A stretch of DNA of 64,000 nucleotides from an uncultured Nonlabens sp. (lineage in GTDB: Bacteria; Bacteroidota; Bacteroidia; Flavobacteriales; Flavobacteriaceae), in NCBI GenBank assembly GCA_947491755.1, contig CANLKV010000001.1, forward strand, positions 963,446 through 1,027,445, written 5' to 3'. A program made the translations under genes and the position numbers. The number at the start of each line of letters is the position of its first letter. Position 1 is the stretch's first letter. The notes under the pieces were generated by a model, which worked only from the letters and a program-made list of their open reading frames with translations, ran no database searches and had not been told where the DNA came from. Of this stretch, positions 1 through 9,004 are shown one piece after another.

Positions 1-665
1 TCCATTGAAAATTCTGGCACATCAGTTTCATCAAAAGAAATAAAGGCGATGTAATTACCGTCTGGTGAGAATTGGTAAGCTTGTACTAGAGAAAATTCCT
101 CCTCATATACCCAGTCTGTTACACCATTAATAAGTTTGTTCTCTACACCGTCGCTTGTGACTTGGGTAGTAGCGCCTGTAGTTAGGTCTTTAAAATATAA
201 ATTGTTTTCAAAAACATACCCCACTTTAGTGCCGTCTGGTGAGAAGGAAGGACTGCGCACTAAATTCTCGCTTAAGGCGGTAATTTTTTTTGTTTTCAAA
301 TCATAAATATGTACCATACTGTTAGCAGACCTTCTAAAAATAGGAATGCGTTGCGAGATGATCAACATCTGTTCTTCATCCTCACTCAAGATATAATTCC
401 TGATAGGCAGGTTGATGTCACTGCTTGAAACGAGTGTAGCTACTTTCTTTCCTGTATCATAAGAGTATTTATCGACACTCTGGCTGCGGTCTGCGTTATA
501 ATTAAGCACTAGGTATTCCGTACCGTTGTTGAGTGATTTGAGAGATTGCAGCCCACCAGTAGAAAAAGTTCCTGTATAAATATCTTCTACAGTAATGTTT
601 TGTTGGGCTATAAGTGTGGTGCTTGCTAGTAAAAAAGCAAGTAAATAAGCTATATTTTTTGTCAT
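1..665 (-). CDS. Dipeptidyl peptidase IV (S9B family), N-terminal part only
   Basis: This is the 5' end of a gene that leaves the window at base 1; 221 codons are visible from the ATG at 665. It starts with a Sec signal peptide (hydrophobic residues 4-20, ending LIAQQ) and continues into a beta-propeller domain with repeated SPDG blade motifs. The stretch DWVYEEEF followed by a second SPDG blade is the characteristic DPP IV signature, where the two glutamates bind the substrate N-terminus. The family removes X-Pro dipeptides from peptides in the periplasm or at the cell surface. The catalytic alpha/beta-hydrolase domain lies outside the window, so activity cannot be judged. It is divergent from the HMG-CoA reductase gene at 815. 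Confidence 0.9.
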   Translation of the reverse strand, partial: MTKNIAYLLAFLLASTTLIAQQNITVEDIYTGTFSTGGLQSLKSLNNGTEYLVLNYNADRSQSVDKYSYDTGKKVATLVSSSDINLPIRNYILSEDEEQMLIISQRIPIFRRSANSMVHIYDLKTKKITALSENLVRSPSFSPDGTKVGYVFENNLYFKDLTTGATTQVTSDGVENKLINGVTDWVYEEEFSLVQAYQFSPDGNYIAFISFDETDVPEFSM

Positions 666-814
666 CAAATGATATTGTAGAGACTTGAGAGCAAGTCTGT
701 CTGGTTCTTTGCTCAATTTTACTAAAAAAATCCCAAATAACGCGACTTTTAGCGGATTATCATAGAGCCTCTTTTACCATTAAGGATTGTATCTTTACCA
801 TTTTACTTTAGATT

Positions 815-2122
815 ATGAACCAACCCATTCAAGGTTTTTCCAAACTTTCCAAATCTGAAAAAGTAGACTGGTTGATCTCTACCCATCTTAATAACGATGC
901 TACGGCACGAGAAACGATTTTACAATATTGGAACACCCATGAAAAGCTGCAGGAATTGCACGATGGTTTTAGTGAGAATACCATAACCAATTTTTATCTA
1001 CCCCTAGGACTTGCCCCTAATTTTAAAATTAATGGCGCGCTTAAAACGATTCCTATGGTGATTGAGGAAAGTAGCGTGGTGGCTGCAGCTAGTAAAGCCG
1101 CAAAATTCTGGTTGGATCGTGGTGGCTTCAAAACGTCGATTAAAGGAACTACAAAGTCAGGGCAAGTTCATATTAAGTATGATGGATTGCGCAGTGAGAT
1201 GGAGGCATTTTTCGCTTTCGCGAAAGCGAACTTACTTCAATCTATAGAACAAATTAACAGCAGCATGAAGTCTAGAGGCGGCGGGCTGCTCGATTTAATA
1301 TTAATTGATAAGACTACATCCTTAAAAGGGTACTACCAGTTGCATGCCACGTTTGATACAAAGGATGCTATGGGAGCTAACTTTATAAATACAACGCTAG
1401 AACAAATTGCGGCCAGTTTTAAAGAGTTAGCAGGACAATACCAGGGGTTTTCCATCGCTCCGCCACAGGTAATCATGTCCATTTTGAGCAACTACGTGCC
1501 AGACTGTACGGTACACGCCAGTGTTTCTTGCCCTGTGAGCGACCTGGGCAATATCAATGGAATAAGCGGTCATCAATTTGCAGATAAGTTTGTACAAGCG
1601 GTAGAAATTGCTAGGGTAGAGCCCTATAGAGCGGTCACTCACAACAAAGGAATCATGAATGGAATTGATGCAGTCGTGCTGGCAACCGGTAATGATTTTA
1701 GAGCGGTAGAAGCTGGAATTCACGCCTATGCAGCACGAGATGGTCAGTACCGCAGTCTTACCCATGCTAGAGTGGCCGATGGTATTTTTACTTTTGAGGC
1801 AGAATTTCCTCTGGCCCTGGGCACGGTGGGTGGGCTTACCTCATTACACCCACTGGCAAAATTATCGCTTCAAATCATGGGGCAACCAGATGCCAAAGAA
1901 TTAATGGCCATAACCGCGGTCTGTGGTCTTGCTCAGAATTTTGCCGCATTGCATTCTCTGGTTACCACAGGTATACAATCTGGTCACATGAAAATGCACC
2001 TGACTAATATGCTGGAGCAAATAGGTGCTACAGATGTTGAAAAGGAACATTTGCGAGCAGAATATGCTGCAAAGACTCCTAGTTTTGCCTTGCTCAAAGA
2101 ATCTCTAGAGAAATTGCGCTAA
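815..2122 (+). CDS. Hydroxymethylglutaryl-CoA reductase, class II (degradative type)
   Basis: This 435-residue protein matches class II HMG-CoA reductases in length and motifs: EESSVVAA near residue 84 (catalytic Glu region), DAMGAN at 184-189, and SGHQFADKF in the C-terminal half. It interconverts HMG-CoA and mevalonate in the cytosol. In Flavobacteriaceae it is taken to feed the mevalonate route to isoprenoids such as carotenoids and menaquinone, despite the 'degradative' family name. The stop codon overlaps the start of the next gene (TAATG), so the two are probably translationally coupled. Residues 133-138 (AFAKA) are encoded by a copy of the genome-wide palindrome at 1213. A TATCTTTA element at 789-796 resembles the Bacteroidota -7 box. 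Confidence 0.93.
   Translation: MNQPIQGFSKLSKSEKVDWLISTHLNNDATARETILQYWNTHEKLQELHDGFSENTITNFYLPLGLAPNFKINGALKTIPMVIEESSVVAAASKAAKFWLDRGGFKTSIKGTTKSGQVHIKYDGLRSEMEAFFAFAKANLLQSIEQINSSMKSRGGGLLDLILIDKTTSLKGYYQLHATFDTKDAMGANFINTTLEQIAASFKELAGQYQGFSIAPPQVIMSILSNYVPDCTVHASVSCPVSDLGNINGISGHQFADKFVQAVEIARVEPYRAVTHNKGIMNGIDAVVLATGNDFRAVEAGIHAYAARDGQYRSLTHARVADGIFTFEAEFPLALGTVGGLTSLHPLAKLSLQIMGQPDAKELMAITAVCGLAQNFAALHSLVTTGIQSGHMKMHLTNMLEQIGATDVEKEHLRAEYAAKTPSFALLKESLEKLR
1213..1228. repeat. CGCTTTCGCGAAAGCG palindrome, copy 1 (in CDS)
   Basis: Exact 16-bp palindrome with matching TT/AA flanks (1211-1230). It lies inside the HMG-CoA reductase gene and is read as A-F-A-K-A. Confidence 0.95.
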
Positions 2123-3060
2123 TGGACGCCAGTAAATCATTTGTGGTAAAGCCAGCACAATTTGAGGCTAGTGGGAAATTTCTACTCAGTGCAGAATATG
2201 CTGTGCTAGACAATGTAGATGCTCTAGCAATCCCTTTAAAACTTAAACAGTACTTATCCATAACCCCACGGGTAGATCCAGATATTTATTGGACCAGTTA
2301 CAATGCAGATGGAGCCATCTGGTTTGACACAAAAATTTCCTTGCAGGAGTTGGGAGTCACCTCGCATATTGATCACCTCGATGACACTGCTCGCAAGCTT
2401 ATAGAAATATTGAAAACAGCATTGCGGCTGTCTGGCTTTTTTAATTTCAATACTGGATTTGATGCAGTCACCAGGCTAGATTTTGATTACCAGTCTGGTA
2501 TGGGTACCAGCTCTACACTCATTGCTATGATCTCGCAATGGGTCAATTGCAACCCATATCAATTACAGTTTGAATGTTTCGGCGGGAGTGGTTATGATGT
2601 GGCTTGCGCTACTGCTAGTAATGCGATTGTTTATAATTATAATAATGCAACTCCTGTTGTGCGTCAGGTTACCTACCGACCGTCTTTTACCTCTGCCTTA
2701 TTCTTTGTGTATCTCAATCAAAAACAAAACAGTAGGGAGTCGATCGCTGCATTTGATAAAAATAAACTGAGTATTGAGAAACGCCGCCTGCTGCAGGAAA
2801 TGCCTAAGCGATTCCTAGAAACAGAAAATGATCTGGAAGCTTTTAAAGAGCTATTAATAGAGCACGAGCAGCTTATCAGTTCATTAATAGGTATTGCTCC
2901 TATCAAGGAGCAACTATTTAAGGATTATCCAGGCGCTATAAAGTCTCTGGGTGGCTGGGGTGGCGATTTTATTCTAGCTACCGGTACAAAGGAGGATAGG
3001 TACTTTTTTAAAAATAAAGGCTATCGACAGCTATACTCCTGGAATGACCTGGTAGATTAA
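2122..3060 (+). CDS. GHMP kinase, GYDIA-type (mevalonate-pathway kinase candidate)
   Basis: A 312-residue GHMP-superfamily kinase. Visible motifs are an N-terminal GKFLLSAEYAVLD strand/loop, the ATP-binding loop QSGMGTSST at 124-132, GSGYDVA at 155-161, and a C-terminal SLGGWGGDF glycine motif. Its start overlaps the stop of HMG-CoA reductase by one base, so it very likely works in the same pathway, phosphorylating mevalonate or phosphomevalonate. The exact substrate cannot be told from sequence. In this phylum the family is usually annotated only as GYDIA family GHMP kinase. It is the last gene of the operon and faces the ppiD-like gene, with a two-way terminator between them. Confidence 0.85.
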   Translation: MDASKSFVVKPAQFEASGKFLLSAEYAVLDNVDALAIPLKLKQYLSITPRVDPDIYWTSYNADGAIWFDTKISLQELGVTSHIDHLDDTARKLIEILKTALRLSGFFNFNTGFDAVTRLDFDYQSGMGTSSTLIAMISQWVNCNPYQLQFECFGGSGYDVACATASNAIVYNYNNATPVVRQVTYRPSFTSALFFVYLNQKQNSRESIAAFDKNKLSIEKRRLLQEMPKRFLETENDLEAFKELLIEHEQLISSLIGIAPIKEQLFKDYPGAIKSLGGWGGDFILATGTKEDRYFFKNKGYRQLYSWNDLVD

Positions 3061-3191
3061 AGTCTACTTTAACGCTCTCTTTTTTCACTAGGAGTGAAAT
3101 CCTATAGTCGTAACAACAAGTTTTATTCTAACTCTGTATGGCAGCTTATACTATGCGCTGCTATTGATCGCAAGCGGAAACCTGTGTAAAC

Positions 3192-3224
3192 AAAAAAGCC
3201 TTTTCATTTAGAAAAGGCTTTTTT
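3192..3224. terminator. Bidirectional intrinsic terminator
   Basis: A 14-bp perfect stem, AAAAAAGCCTTTTC (3192-3205) against GAAAAGGCTTTTTT (3211-3224), with a 5-nt loop. It gives a T-run on either strand. It sits between the convergent GHMP kinase and ppiD-like genes and can serve both. Confidence 0.9.
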
Positions 3225-3242
3225 ATAATGAGATATAAACTC

Positions 3243-5366
3243 TTAATAGAACGATGCTCTGCGGTCATCAATTTCTGTAGATTTTTTAAGAGCCTCCACT
3301 AGTGCAGATGTAGACTGGTTTGCCATACGTTGTGCAACATCACTAGCATTATTGTTATAATTTTCTAGGTCTGGAGCATTGTCTATTGCCGTTAATTTGA
3401 TTACAAAAACGCCCTTCTCTCCAGCGATAGGAGCAGAGGTTGCGCCTTCTTGCAGGCCAAATGCGGTACCTACCACCTTAGGTTCTTGCCCTATACCAGC
3501 TAGCACAGGTGACTGTCTAGTTACTGCTGTAGCGGTTTGCACCGATTGATTTTGATTGCTTGCAATGGTATTTATATCATTGCTAGTAATTTGATCCATT
3601 ATCAATGCTGCCTTCCTTTTATTTCTTAAAATGGTAGTGACTCTAGAGCTTGCTTCTTCTACAGTCATCAATCCTTTATCAGACTTATTAGTCAAACGTG
3701 CGACTACATAACCCCTTGTTGTTTCAAATCGCTCTACATCACCTACTTCGCGGTCGTTGTCAAATGCCCACTTGACGATATCGCGATTGCGTCCCAATGC
3801 AGGTAGGTTTTCATCCATTACTTTTAAATTTCTAACAGGGGTAGGAGTTACATCGTATTCCTCTGCAATAGCGTTAAAATCACTGCCTTTTTTCTGCACG
3901 GCCTGTTGGAATTTTTGCGTTTGCGTGTATAGATTTTTGCTTGTAGCTTTTGATGCGGCAACTTTTTTGGCAATGGTAGCAAGTTTTACTGCCTCGCCAG
4001 CCCCTGTAGCCTCATCAATGCTTATAATGTGGTATCCAAAGGTACTTTCTGCAACTCCTACGGTGCCCTCGCTATTCTCAAATAGGAATTTTGTGTAACC
4101 AGGAGCATAGCCTGCTGCATTGCCAGAATATACTACCCATCCTAAATCTTGTGCTAGAATTTGCGGCTCATTTTCTTCATAATAGGCGTAACGAGCATCA
4201 TAATTTGAGGCACTTTGTCCTATGGTTGATAGGATGCTATCGGCCATTTGCTTTGCCTCTTCTTTAGTTCTTGTAACATCAGTTCCTGCACGATTTGCAC
4301 CTGCAAATGGGACTAGAATGTGGCGGTTTTTAATACTGTCTGTGATGATTTTTTTGTCCTCGATTTTAGAAATCTTTGCATACTCGCCATCGTTGTATGG
4401 TCCAACAATAGCACCTACTTCTAGCGTCGCTAGATTGCGTTGTGCGGCAGGTAGTTTTGAAACCATGGTGTAACGTCCAGTATAAGGCAAGTCAGAGTTT
4501 GCGTTGATAAAAGATTCTAGATTCTTTGCATTGCGCAATCCAGCTACAGTTTCGGTTGTTTTAGTACGCTCGTTGTATTGATTTTCTTTATTTTCTATAA
4601 GACCAGCAAGCTCTTTATTGATGTTTTCAATATCTTCTTGTGAGGCTTCGTCTTCAAATAAAACATATTCAATATTGCGTTGCGCATCTGCTTGAAACTG
4701 GCTTTTGTAATCGTTAATGTAACTTTTTATATCTGCCTTAGTGATCTCTATCGTGCTGTCTGCTATGGTAGAATAAGGAATGTTGACATATTCAAAGCTA
4801 CGTTTGTCATTGGCTAGACGGTATGCAAACTCGCCATCTGTTCTTGTCCCTATCACGCCACTTTTAAGCAGGGTAAAAAATTTCTGTTGACGCACCTGAC
4901 TTTCTGCAGCAGCAAGATCTTGTGCCCATCCTTGCGGGTTTTGTTCTGCCGCTTGATTGACATATTGTGCAAATAACACATCAGAAAATTGTCCATTCTC
5001 GTCTTGAAACTGGGGGAAACGAGAGTAAGCAATCTTTAGGTAAGACGCCACTTCCTCATCAGTAACCTCTATGCCAGCATCTTCTATTTGCTGCGCTAGT
5101 ACGGCATCGCGCACTTGTTGATCCCACACACCGTTAACCGCCTGTATGGTTGACATACCCGCACGTTGATTCATAGTAGCCTCTACCTGACGAGAGAATG
5201 ATTGACGATCCAGCTCTGTATCGCCCACGTAACCTATCACGTTTTGATCCTCGCTGGTAAAGCTTCCCTGACGGATTAAGTCACCTATGATAAACGCAAA
5301 AAGCGCCAGTGCTATAATAATGATCAAGATCAACCCTTGAGATCTGATTTTACCTAAAATGGCCAT
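3243..5366 (-). CDS. PpiD/SurA-type peptidyl-prolyl isomerase (periplasmic foldase)
   Basis: A 707-residue protein with one N-terminal membrane anchor (about residues 11-32), a SurA-like N-terminal chaperone region with many Gln-rich helices, and a parvulin domain roughly at 340-450. The parvulin domain runs from NRHILVPF to STFGYHIISI. A second parvulin-like segment may follow towards the C-terminus. The architecture is that of PpiD, which assists folding of exported proteins at the outer face of the inner membrane. It is the last gene of a minus-strand envelope cluster with a CNNM-type protein and lptC upstream. A 209-bp gap with a palindrome copy separates it from the upstream gene. Confidence 0.9.
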   Translation of the reverse strand: MAILGKIRSQGLILIIIIALALFAFIIGDLIRQGSFTSEDQNVIGYVGDTELDRQSFSRQVEATMNQRAGMSTIQAVNGVWDQQVRDAVLAQQIEDAGIEVTDEEVASYLKIAYSRFPQFQDENGQFSDVLFAQYVNQAAEQNPQGWAQDLAAAESQVRQQKFFTLLKSGVIGTRTDGEFAYRLANDKRSFEYVNIPYSTIADSTIEITKADIKSYINDYKSQFQADAQRNIEYVLFEDEASQEDIENINKELAGLIENKENQYNERTKTTETVAGLRNAKNLESFINANSDLPYTGRYTMVSKLPAAQRNLATLEVGAIVGPYNDGEYAKISKIEDKKIITDSIKNRHILVPFAGANRAGTDVTRTKEEAKQMADSILSTIGQSASNYDARYAYYEENEPQILAQDLGWVVYSGNAAGYAPGYTKFLFENSEGTVGVAESTFGYHIISIDEATGAGEAVKLATIAKKVAASKATSKNLYTQTQKFQQAVQKKGSDFNAIAEEYDVTPTPVRNLKVMDENLPALGRNRDIVKWAFDNDREVGDVERFETTRGYVVARLTNKSDKGLMTVEEASSRVTTILRNKRKAALIMDQITSNDINTIASNQNQSVQTATAVTRQSPVLAGIGQEPKVVGTAFGLQEGATSAPIAGEKGVFVIKLTAIDNAPDLENYNNNASDVAQRMANQSTSALVEALKKSTEIDDRRASFY

Positions 5367-5497
5367 GTTCTCTATTTTAAATTTAAACGGAGGCGAAAAT
5401 AGCGTTTTCCCTCTAATTATGGAAGCGCAAAGACTTGTAAATATGACACTTTATACCCTCATTTATAATATTGTGATCAAGGCGTGTGCGGTGGTTC

Positions 5498-5513
5498 CGC
5501 TTTCGCGAAAGCG
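5498..5513. repeat. CGCTTTCGCGAAAGCG palindrome, copy 2 (intergenic)
   Basis: Exact 16-bp copy in the gap between the CNNM-type gene and the ppiD-like gene, both on the minus strand. There is no T-run next to it. Confidence 0.95.
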
Positions 5514-5575
5514 TTATCACCTTAAAGCATTGCAATTATCGGGCTTCACAGGTCGCCAGGCCTCAGGTTTTAAGC

Positions 5576-6850
5576 CTATTCTTCTGGCATTACTTTGAGC
5601 TCGACAAGGTCTATCTTATTGTGAGATTTTTCTAGAATCTTGAAACTGAAGTGATCGATACGCACCTCTTCTTGTTCTTCAGGAATGTTTTCTGTCTCAT
5701 GAACAATGAGCCCACCTAGTGTCTCGTACTGCTCACTCTCTGGCAGGTCCAGTTTAAAGCGTTCATTGACGTAATCTACCTCCAGGCGGGCGCTCAACTT
5801 AAAGCTATTCTCGTCTATTTGTGTTTCTATAAGCTGGTCAGAGTCATGCTCGTCTTCTATCTCTCCAAACAGTTCTTCTACAATATCTTCTACCGTAATC
5901 AGACCAGAGGTGCCACCGTACTCGTCTAGAACGATTGCGATGCTTTTGTGTCTTTTTATAAGTAGATTGAGCACATCCTTTACCAGCATGGTTTCTGGCA
6001 CGTTGATGACCTCTCTGCGTATATCAGTTACTTTTTGAGGGGAGTTAAACAGATCAAAACTGTGTACATACCCAGTTATATCATCAATAGTATCTGCATG
6101 GGTTAGAATTTTACTTAACCCAGTGGCTACAAATTTTTTGCTCAGGTCTCTAACTTCTGTGTTTTCCTGTATGGATACCATCTCAGTACGCGGCACCATT
6201 ACCTCGCGCGCTTTAAGCCCGCCAAAATCTAAAGCATTCTGGAAGATCTGTATTTCTGTATCTACATCTTCTTGTTCTTGCGCACTCTCCATTTGCTCTG
6301 TGATGTAATTTCCTAGTTCTAGTTTTGAGAAGGTTTGTTGTAGATCATCACCGTTAGATTTGAAAAATATTTTTAATACAAAGTCAGAAAGTTGGATGCA
6401 AAACCATGAAATCCCCCAGAAAAGTAAATAAAATAGATAGGCAGGGACGGCAAAAAACTTGAGCAGTTCATTTGCGTATATCTGGAAAAATACTTTGGGC
6501 AAAAACTCTGCTGTAAGTAATATAACCAGGGTTGAGATTATTGTTTGTACAAGAAGTAACTGGAAGGGGTGGGCGGCAAGTACTGGGTACAGCGTTGTTA
6601 ATTGTGCTGTTAATAGATCGCCCATTTCAAACCCATAAACAACCAGCGCAATGCTGTTGCCTATGAGCATGGTTATAATAAACTTTGAGGGTTGTGCAGT
6701 AAGGTTGCGCAATACGCGCCCTATTATATCTTGCTGCCTTTTCTCTAGTTCTATATGAATTTTGTTTGAAGAAACGTATGCGATTTCCATGCCTGAAAAA
6801 AAGGCACTCAGGATAAGCATACACAGGATGATAAGAACTTGTTCTAGCAT
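5576..6850 (-). CDS. CNNM/HlyC-CorC family transmembrane protein with CBS pair (hemolysin-type)
   Basis: A 424-residue protein with an N-terminal DUF21/CNNM membrane domain (about residues 1-140, four hydrophobic segments, GMEIAYVS motif). A tandem CBS domain pair (about 200-325, including AIVLDEYGGTSGLIT) and a C-terminal CorC/HlyC domain (about 340-420) follow. Relatives are linked to Mg2+ or Co2+ transport; the bacterial name 'hemolysin' is historical. GldE of gliding bacteria belongs to the same family, but there is no gldD neighbour here, so I do not call it GldE. Its ATG overlaps the stop of the small upstream gene (TAATG), which indicates translational coupling. Confidence 0.88.
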   Translation of the reverse strand: MLEQVLIILCMLILSAFFSGMEIAYVSSNKIHIELEKRQQDIIGRVLRNLTAQPSKFIITMLIGNSIALVVYGFEMGDLLTAQLTTLYPVLAAHPFQLLLVQTIISTLVILLTAEFLPKVFFQIYANELLKFFAVPAYLFYLLFWGISWFCIQLSDFVLKIFFKSNGDDLQQTFSKLELGNYITEQMESAQEQEDVDTEIQIFQNALDFGGLKAREVMVPRTEMVSIQENTEVRDLSKKFVATGLSKILTHADTIDDITGYVHSFDLFNSPQKVTDIRREVINVPETMLVKDVLNLLIKRHKSIAIVLDEYGGTSGLITVEDIVEELFGEIEDEHDSDQLIETQIDENSFKLSARLEVDYVNERFKLDLPESEQYETLGGLIVHETENIPEEQEEVRIDHFSFKILEKSHNKIDLVELKVMPEE

Positions 6851-7044
6851 TATTTTTTACTGCGTTCCTCAAATCTACGACGGAAACGGCGCTTGAAGAA
6901 AAACATAAATACAGCTAGTGCTGCCATACCAAACAATAGGTAAGATCGCTGCGGCGTCTCTGCATACTCGTAGATACCCGTAGCTATAAATAACACGGCA
7001 AAAAACAAATAGGCGTATTCAAAGTATTTAAAAAACTTACTCAT
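6850..7044 (-). CDS. Small two-helix membrane protein of the lptC cluster
   Basis: A 64-residue protein with two predicted membrane helices (about 10-27 and 33-50) and a strongly basic C-terminus (KRRFRRRFEERSKK). It overlaps lptC by 8 bp at its 5' end and the CNNM-type gene by 1 bp at its 3' end, so it is certainly part of the operon. I do not recognise a functional family. The position suggests an envelope role. Confidence 0.8.
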   Translation of the reverse strand: MSKFFKYFEYAYLFFAVLFIATGIYEYAETPQRSYLLFGMAALAVFMFFFKRRFRRRFEERSKK

Positions 7045-7609
7045 CTTTAGGTTTTATATAATAAGCATCCCTGGCATTGCGCACAGATGCGTTTGTTAAT
7101 CGTTCGTTAGAGTCTATAATGTCGCCAGCCGTTTTACTGCTATTTACCAGATCAGTGCGGAATGGTTGATCCGTAAAAATCCACTTTGATTTCCGGTCCC
7201 AGTACAATTGATCGCCGTAAAAGGTATTTCCCTCGCTGGTCACAATCTTTACATTACCTTGTAAATCTACAAGATTTGTTTCATTGTATTGTACCCCATA
7301 GTCTGCAGTTATGGTGGTTTTTTCTTGATTATCCCCTGTAGCACCATAGACCTCTACGGTTACTCCTTCTGGAAATTCTGTATAGGGGAAGTCATCATTA
7401 GAATAATCCAACATCAATTTACCAGCCAGTGTTACTACCAGTCGACCACTATCGGTATGTTTGAGCAATAAATTTTCAACTGCACTGCTAGGCTCGTTAG
7501 AAACGGCATTCATTTTTGCAACTTCTTTAAGATTATCGGTGCAGGCAAAAAAACAGATCACGGCCATGGCCGTGATCGTAATTTTAAATATGTATAAACC
7601 TTGTTTCAT
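7037..7609 (-). CDS. lptC: LPS export protein LptC-like lipoprotein
   Basis: A 190-residue protein with a lipoprotein-type signal peptide whose lipobox CFFAC puts the acylated cysteine at residue 23. An OstA/LptC-like beta region follows, with typical phrases such as DYGVQYNETNLVDLQGNVKI and DQLYWDRKSKWIFTD. LptC is the periplasmic bridge that passes lipopolysaccharide from the inner-membrane ABC transporter to LptA. Finding it as a lipoprotein within a TPR/outer-membrane protein cluster is the usual arrangement in Flavobacteriaceae. The start codon lies directly after the stop of the TPR gene. Confidence 0.85.
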   Translation of the reverse strand: MKQGLYIFKITITAMAVICFFACTDNLKEVAKMNAVSNEPSSAVENLLLKHTDSGRLVVTLAGKLMLDYSNDDFPYTEFPEGVTVEVYGATGDNQEKTTITADYGVQYNETNLVDLQGNVKIVTSEGNTFYGDQLYWDRKSKWIFTDQPFRTDLVNSSKTAGDIIDSNERLTNASVRNARDAYYIKPKDE

Positions 7610-8968
7610 TTAAGGTACTCTTACCGATTCCCCTATCCAACAATTAAAGCTTACCGTATCACCAGACTTGTACTCTTTACTCATAAAGATATCTTGTGAT
7701 TGTGGCGCTCTACCATTGTAGCTAGCTGCTGCTTGCAAAGCATTTGATCTAATAGACGGATCTACAGATGCTGCTTTATTAGCATAACGGGCTGCTACCC
7801 AGTTAACGGCTCTTTTTTCAAATACCGTGTCGCCGCAGCTGTTAGCACTGCTTGCAATCATATTTGCAATTTGTAAAAACGGTGCTCCAAAAGAAGGCTT
7901 AGCTGCGTTTGATGCAATGAACTCTCTTTTAGCACTTCCATATTGACCTTGCTTTTTATAAGCAAGCCCTTTTTTGTAATGAATCTTTGATTGCAAATCG
8001 TTACTTACTCCTAGCTCCAGTGCTTGATCCCAGTATTCAAATTGTTCCTTTTGCGTCTCTGCAATATTTCCTAAACCATAGGCTGTTCTTGCACTAGGGT
8101 TAATTTCATGCAAGGCTTTTACAGAGGATATGTACAAAGGTACATCCGTACATTCTTTAGCTTGCAATCTTCTTAAAACATTAGATAACCATGCTTCATT
8201 GTCTTTCTTGTTTTCAAAATCTGCTTCATACAATGGTATTAATTTATCACAATCTGCTAGTTGACCCAGTGTGCCATTCACACTTTTCATCACTATACCA
8301 TAGTTTTTGATGTTAATTTCTTGAGCTTCCTTATTTTTTTGCTCATCGCTAGTCAATTCACCCGCAGCTTCCTTCTCTAACAGTTCAGTAATTATTTTAC
8401 CTCTTTCATCCTGTACGGTTTCAATTTGAGCGACAAGATTATCATAAACATCAAAAAATTCTTGTAGGTCAATTGTGCCAGCCTCATATCTTCTTTTGGC
8501 AAGCTCAAAATAAGTGATCATTGCATTAGGATCAGTAAAGCTTTCTCTGTCTAGATCAAAAGCATGCTGTAGCATTTCAAATTGCTCATCAACAGTACCT
8601 ACATTGTATTTAAACATGGTACGACCTATCTCGCTTTCTTTTTTACTTACATTAATAATTTCAGGAAAATCAGTAACCTCTGTACGTAACATTTTAAGAA
8701 GGCCTTTTACATTCTCTTCTTCATTTCCTATGTTATTTCTCAAGCGGTGTTCATAGATGCGCTCTCCATACTGGTAAATCGCTGCGCTTGCTTTTGGACA
8801 TTTTTCTACTAGCGGTCCTAGTTGTTTGTAGGCCTCATCATAACTTCTGGCTTTTGCATTTTCAGCAAATATCTGTAACATAACAGTACAGTCGTCTGCT
8901 TCTTGCGCTTTCGCGAAAGCGAGACTCAAAACAGCAATAGCTGCAAGCAAGAGGTTTCTTTTCTTCAT
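7610..8968 (-). CDS. Exported TPR-repeat protein
   Basis: A 452-residue protein with a Sec signal peptide (residues 1-21) and helical TPR-like repeats through most of its length, clearest at 290-360 (AYGLGNIAETQKEQFEYWDQ, then KIHYKKGLAYKKQGQYGSAK). It probably scaffolds protein contacts in the periplasm or at the outer membrane. The specific partner is unknown. It abuts lptC and lies 36 bp downstream of an outer-membrane barrel gene. The end of its signal peptide (LAFAKAQE) is encoded by palindrome copy 3, so the repeat supplies the predicted signal peptidase A-x-A site. Confidence 0.85.
   Translation of the reverse strand: MKKRNLLLAAIAVLSLAFAKAQEADDCTVMLQIFAENAKARSYDEAYKQLGPLVEKCPKASAAIYQYGERIYEHRLRNNIGNEEENVKGLLKMLRTEVTDFPEIINVSKKESEIGRTMFKYNVGTVDEQFEMLQHAFDLDRESFTDPNAMITYFELAKRRYEAGTIDLQEFFDVYDNLVAQIETVQDERGKIITELLEKEAAGELTSDEQKNKEAQEINIKNYGIVMKSVNGTLGQLADCDKLIPLYEADFENKKDNEAWLSNVLRRLQAKECTDVPLYISSVKALHEINPSARTAYGLGNIAETQKEQFEYWDQALELGVSNDLQSKIHYKKGLAYKKQGQYGSAKREFIASNAAKPSFGAPFLQIANMIASSANSCGDTVFEKRAVNWVAARYANKAASVDPSIRSNALQAAASYNGRAPQSQDIFMSKEYKSGDTVSFNCWIGESVRVP
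8906..8921. repeat. CGCTTTCGCGAAAGCG palindrome, copy 3 (in signal peptide)
   Basis: Exact copy inside the TPR protein gene, read on the minus strand as A-F-A-K-A. It forms the C-region and cleavage site of the signal peptide. Confidence 0.95.
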
Positions 8969-9004
8969 GATTTTGGATTTAAAATGATTTGTTTTGTTGG
9001 TTTT

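Noticed and set aside
5367..5575. A 79-codon plus-strand frame at 5359-5598
   Set aside because: It overlaps the start of the ppiD-like gene and end of the CNNM-type gene, contains the palindrome, and has no recognisable protein features.
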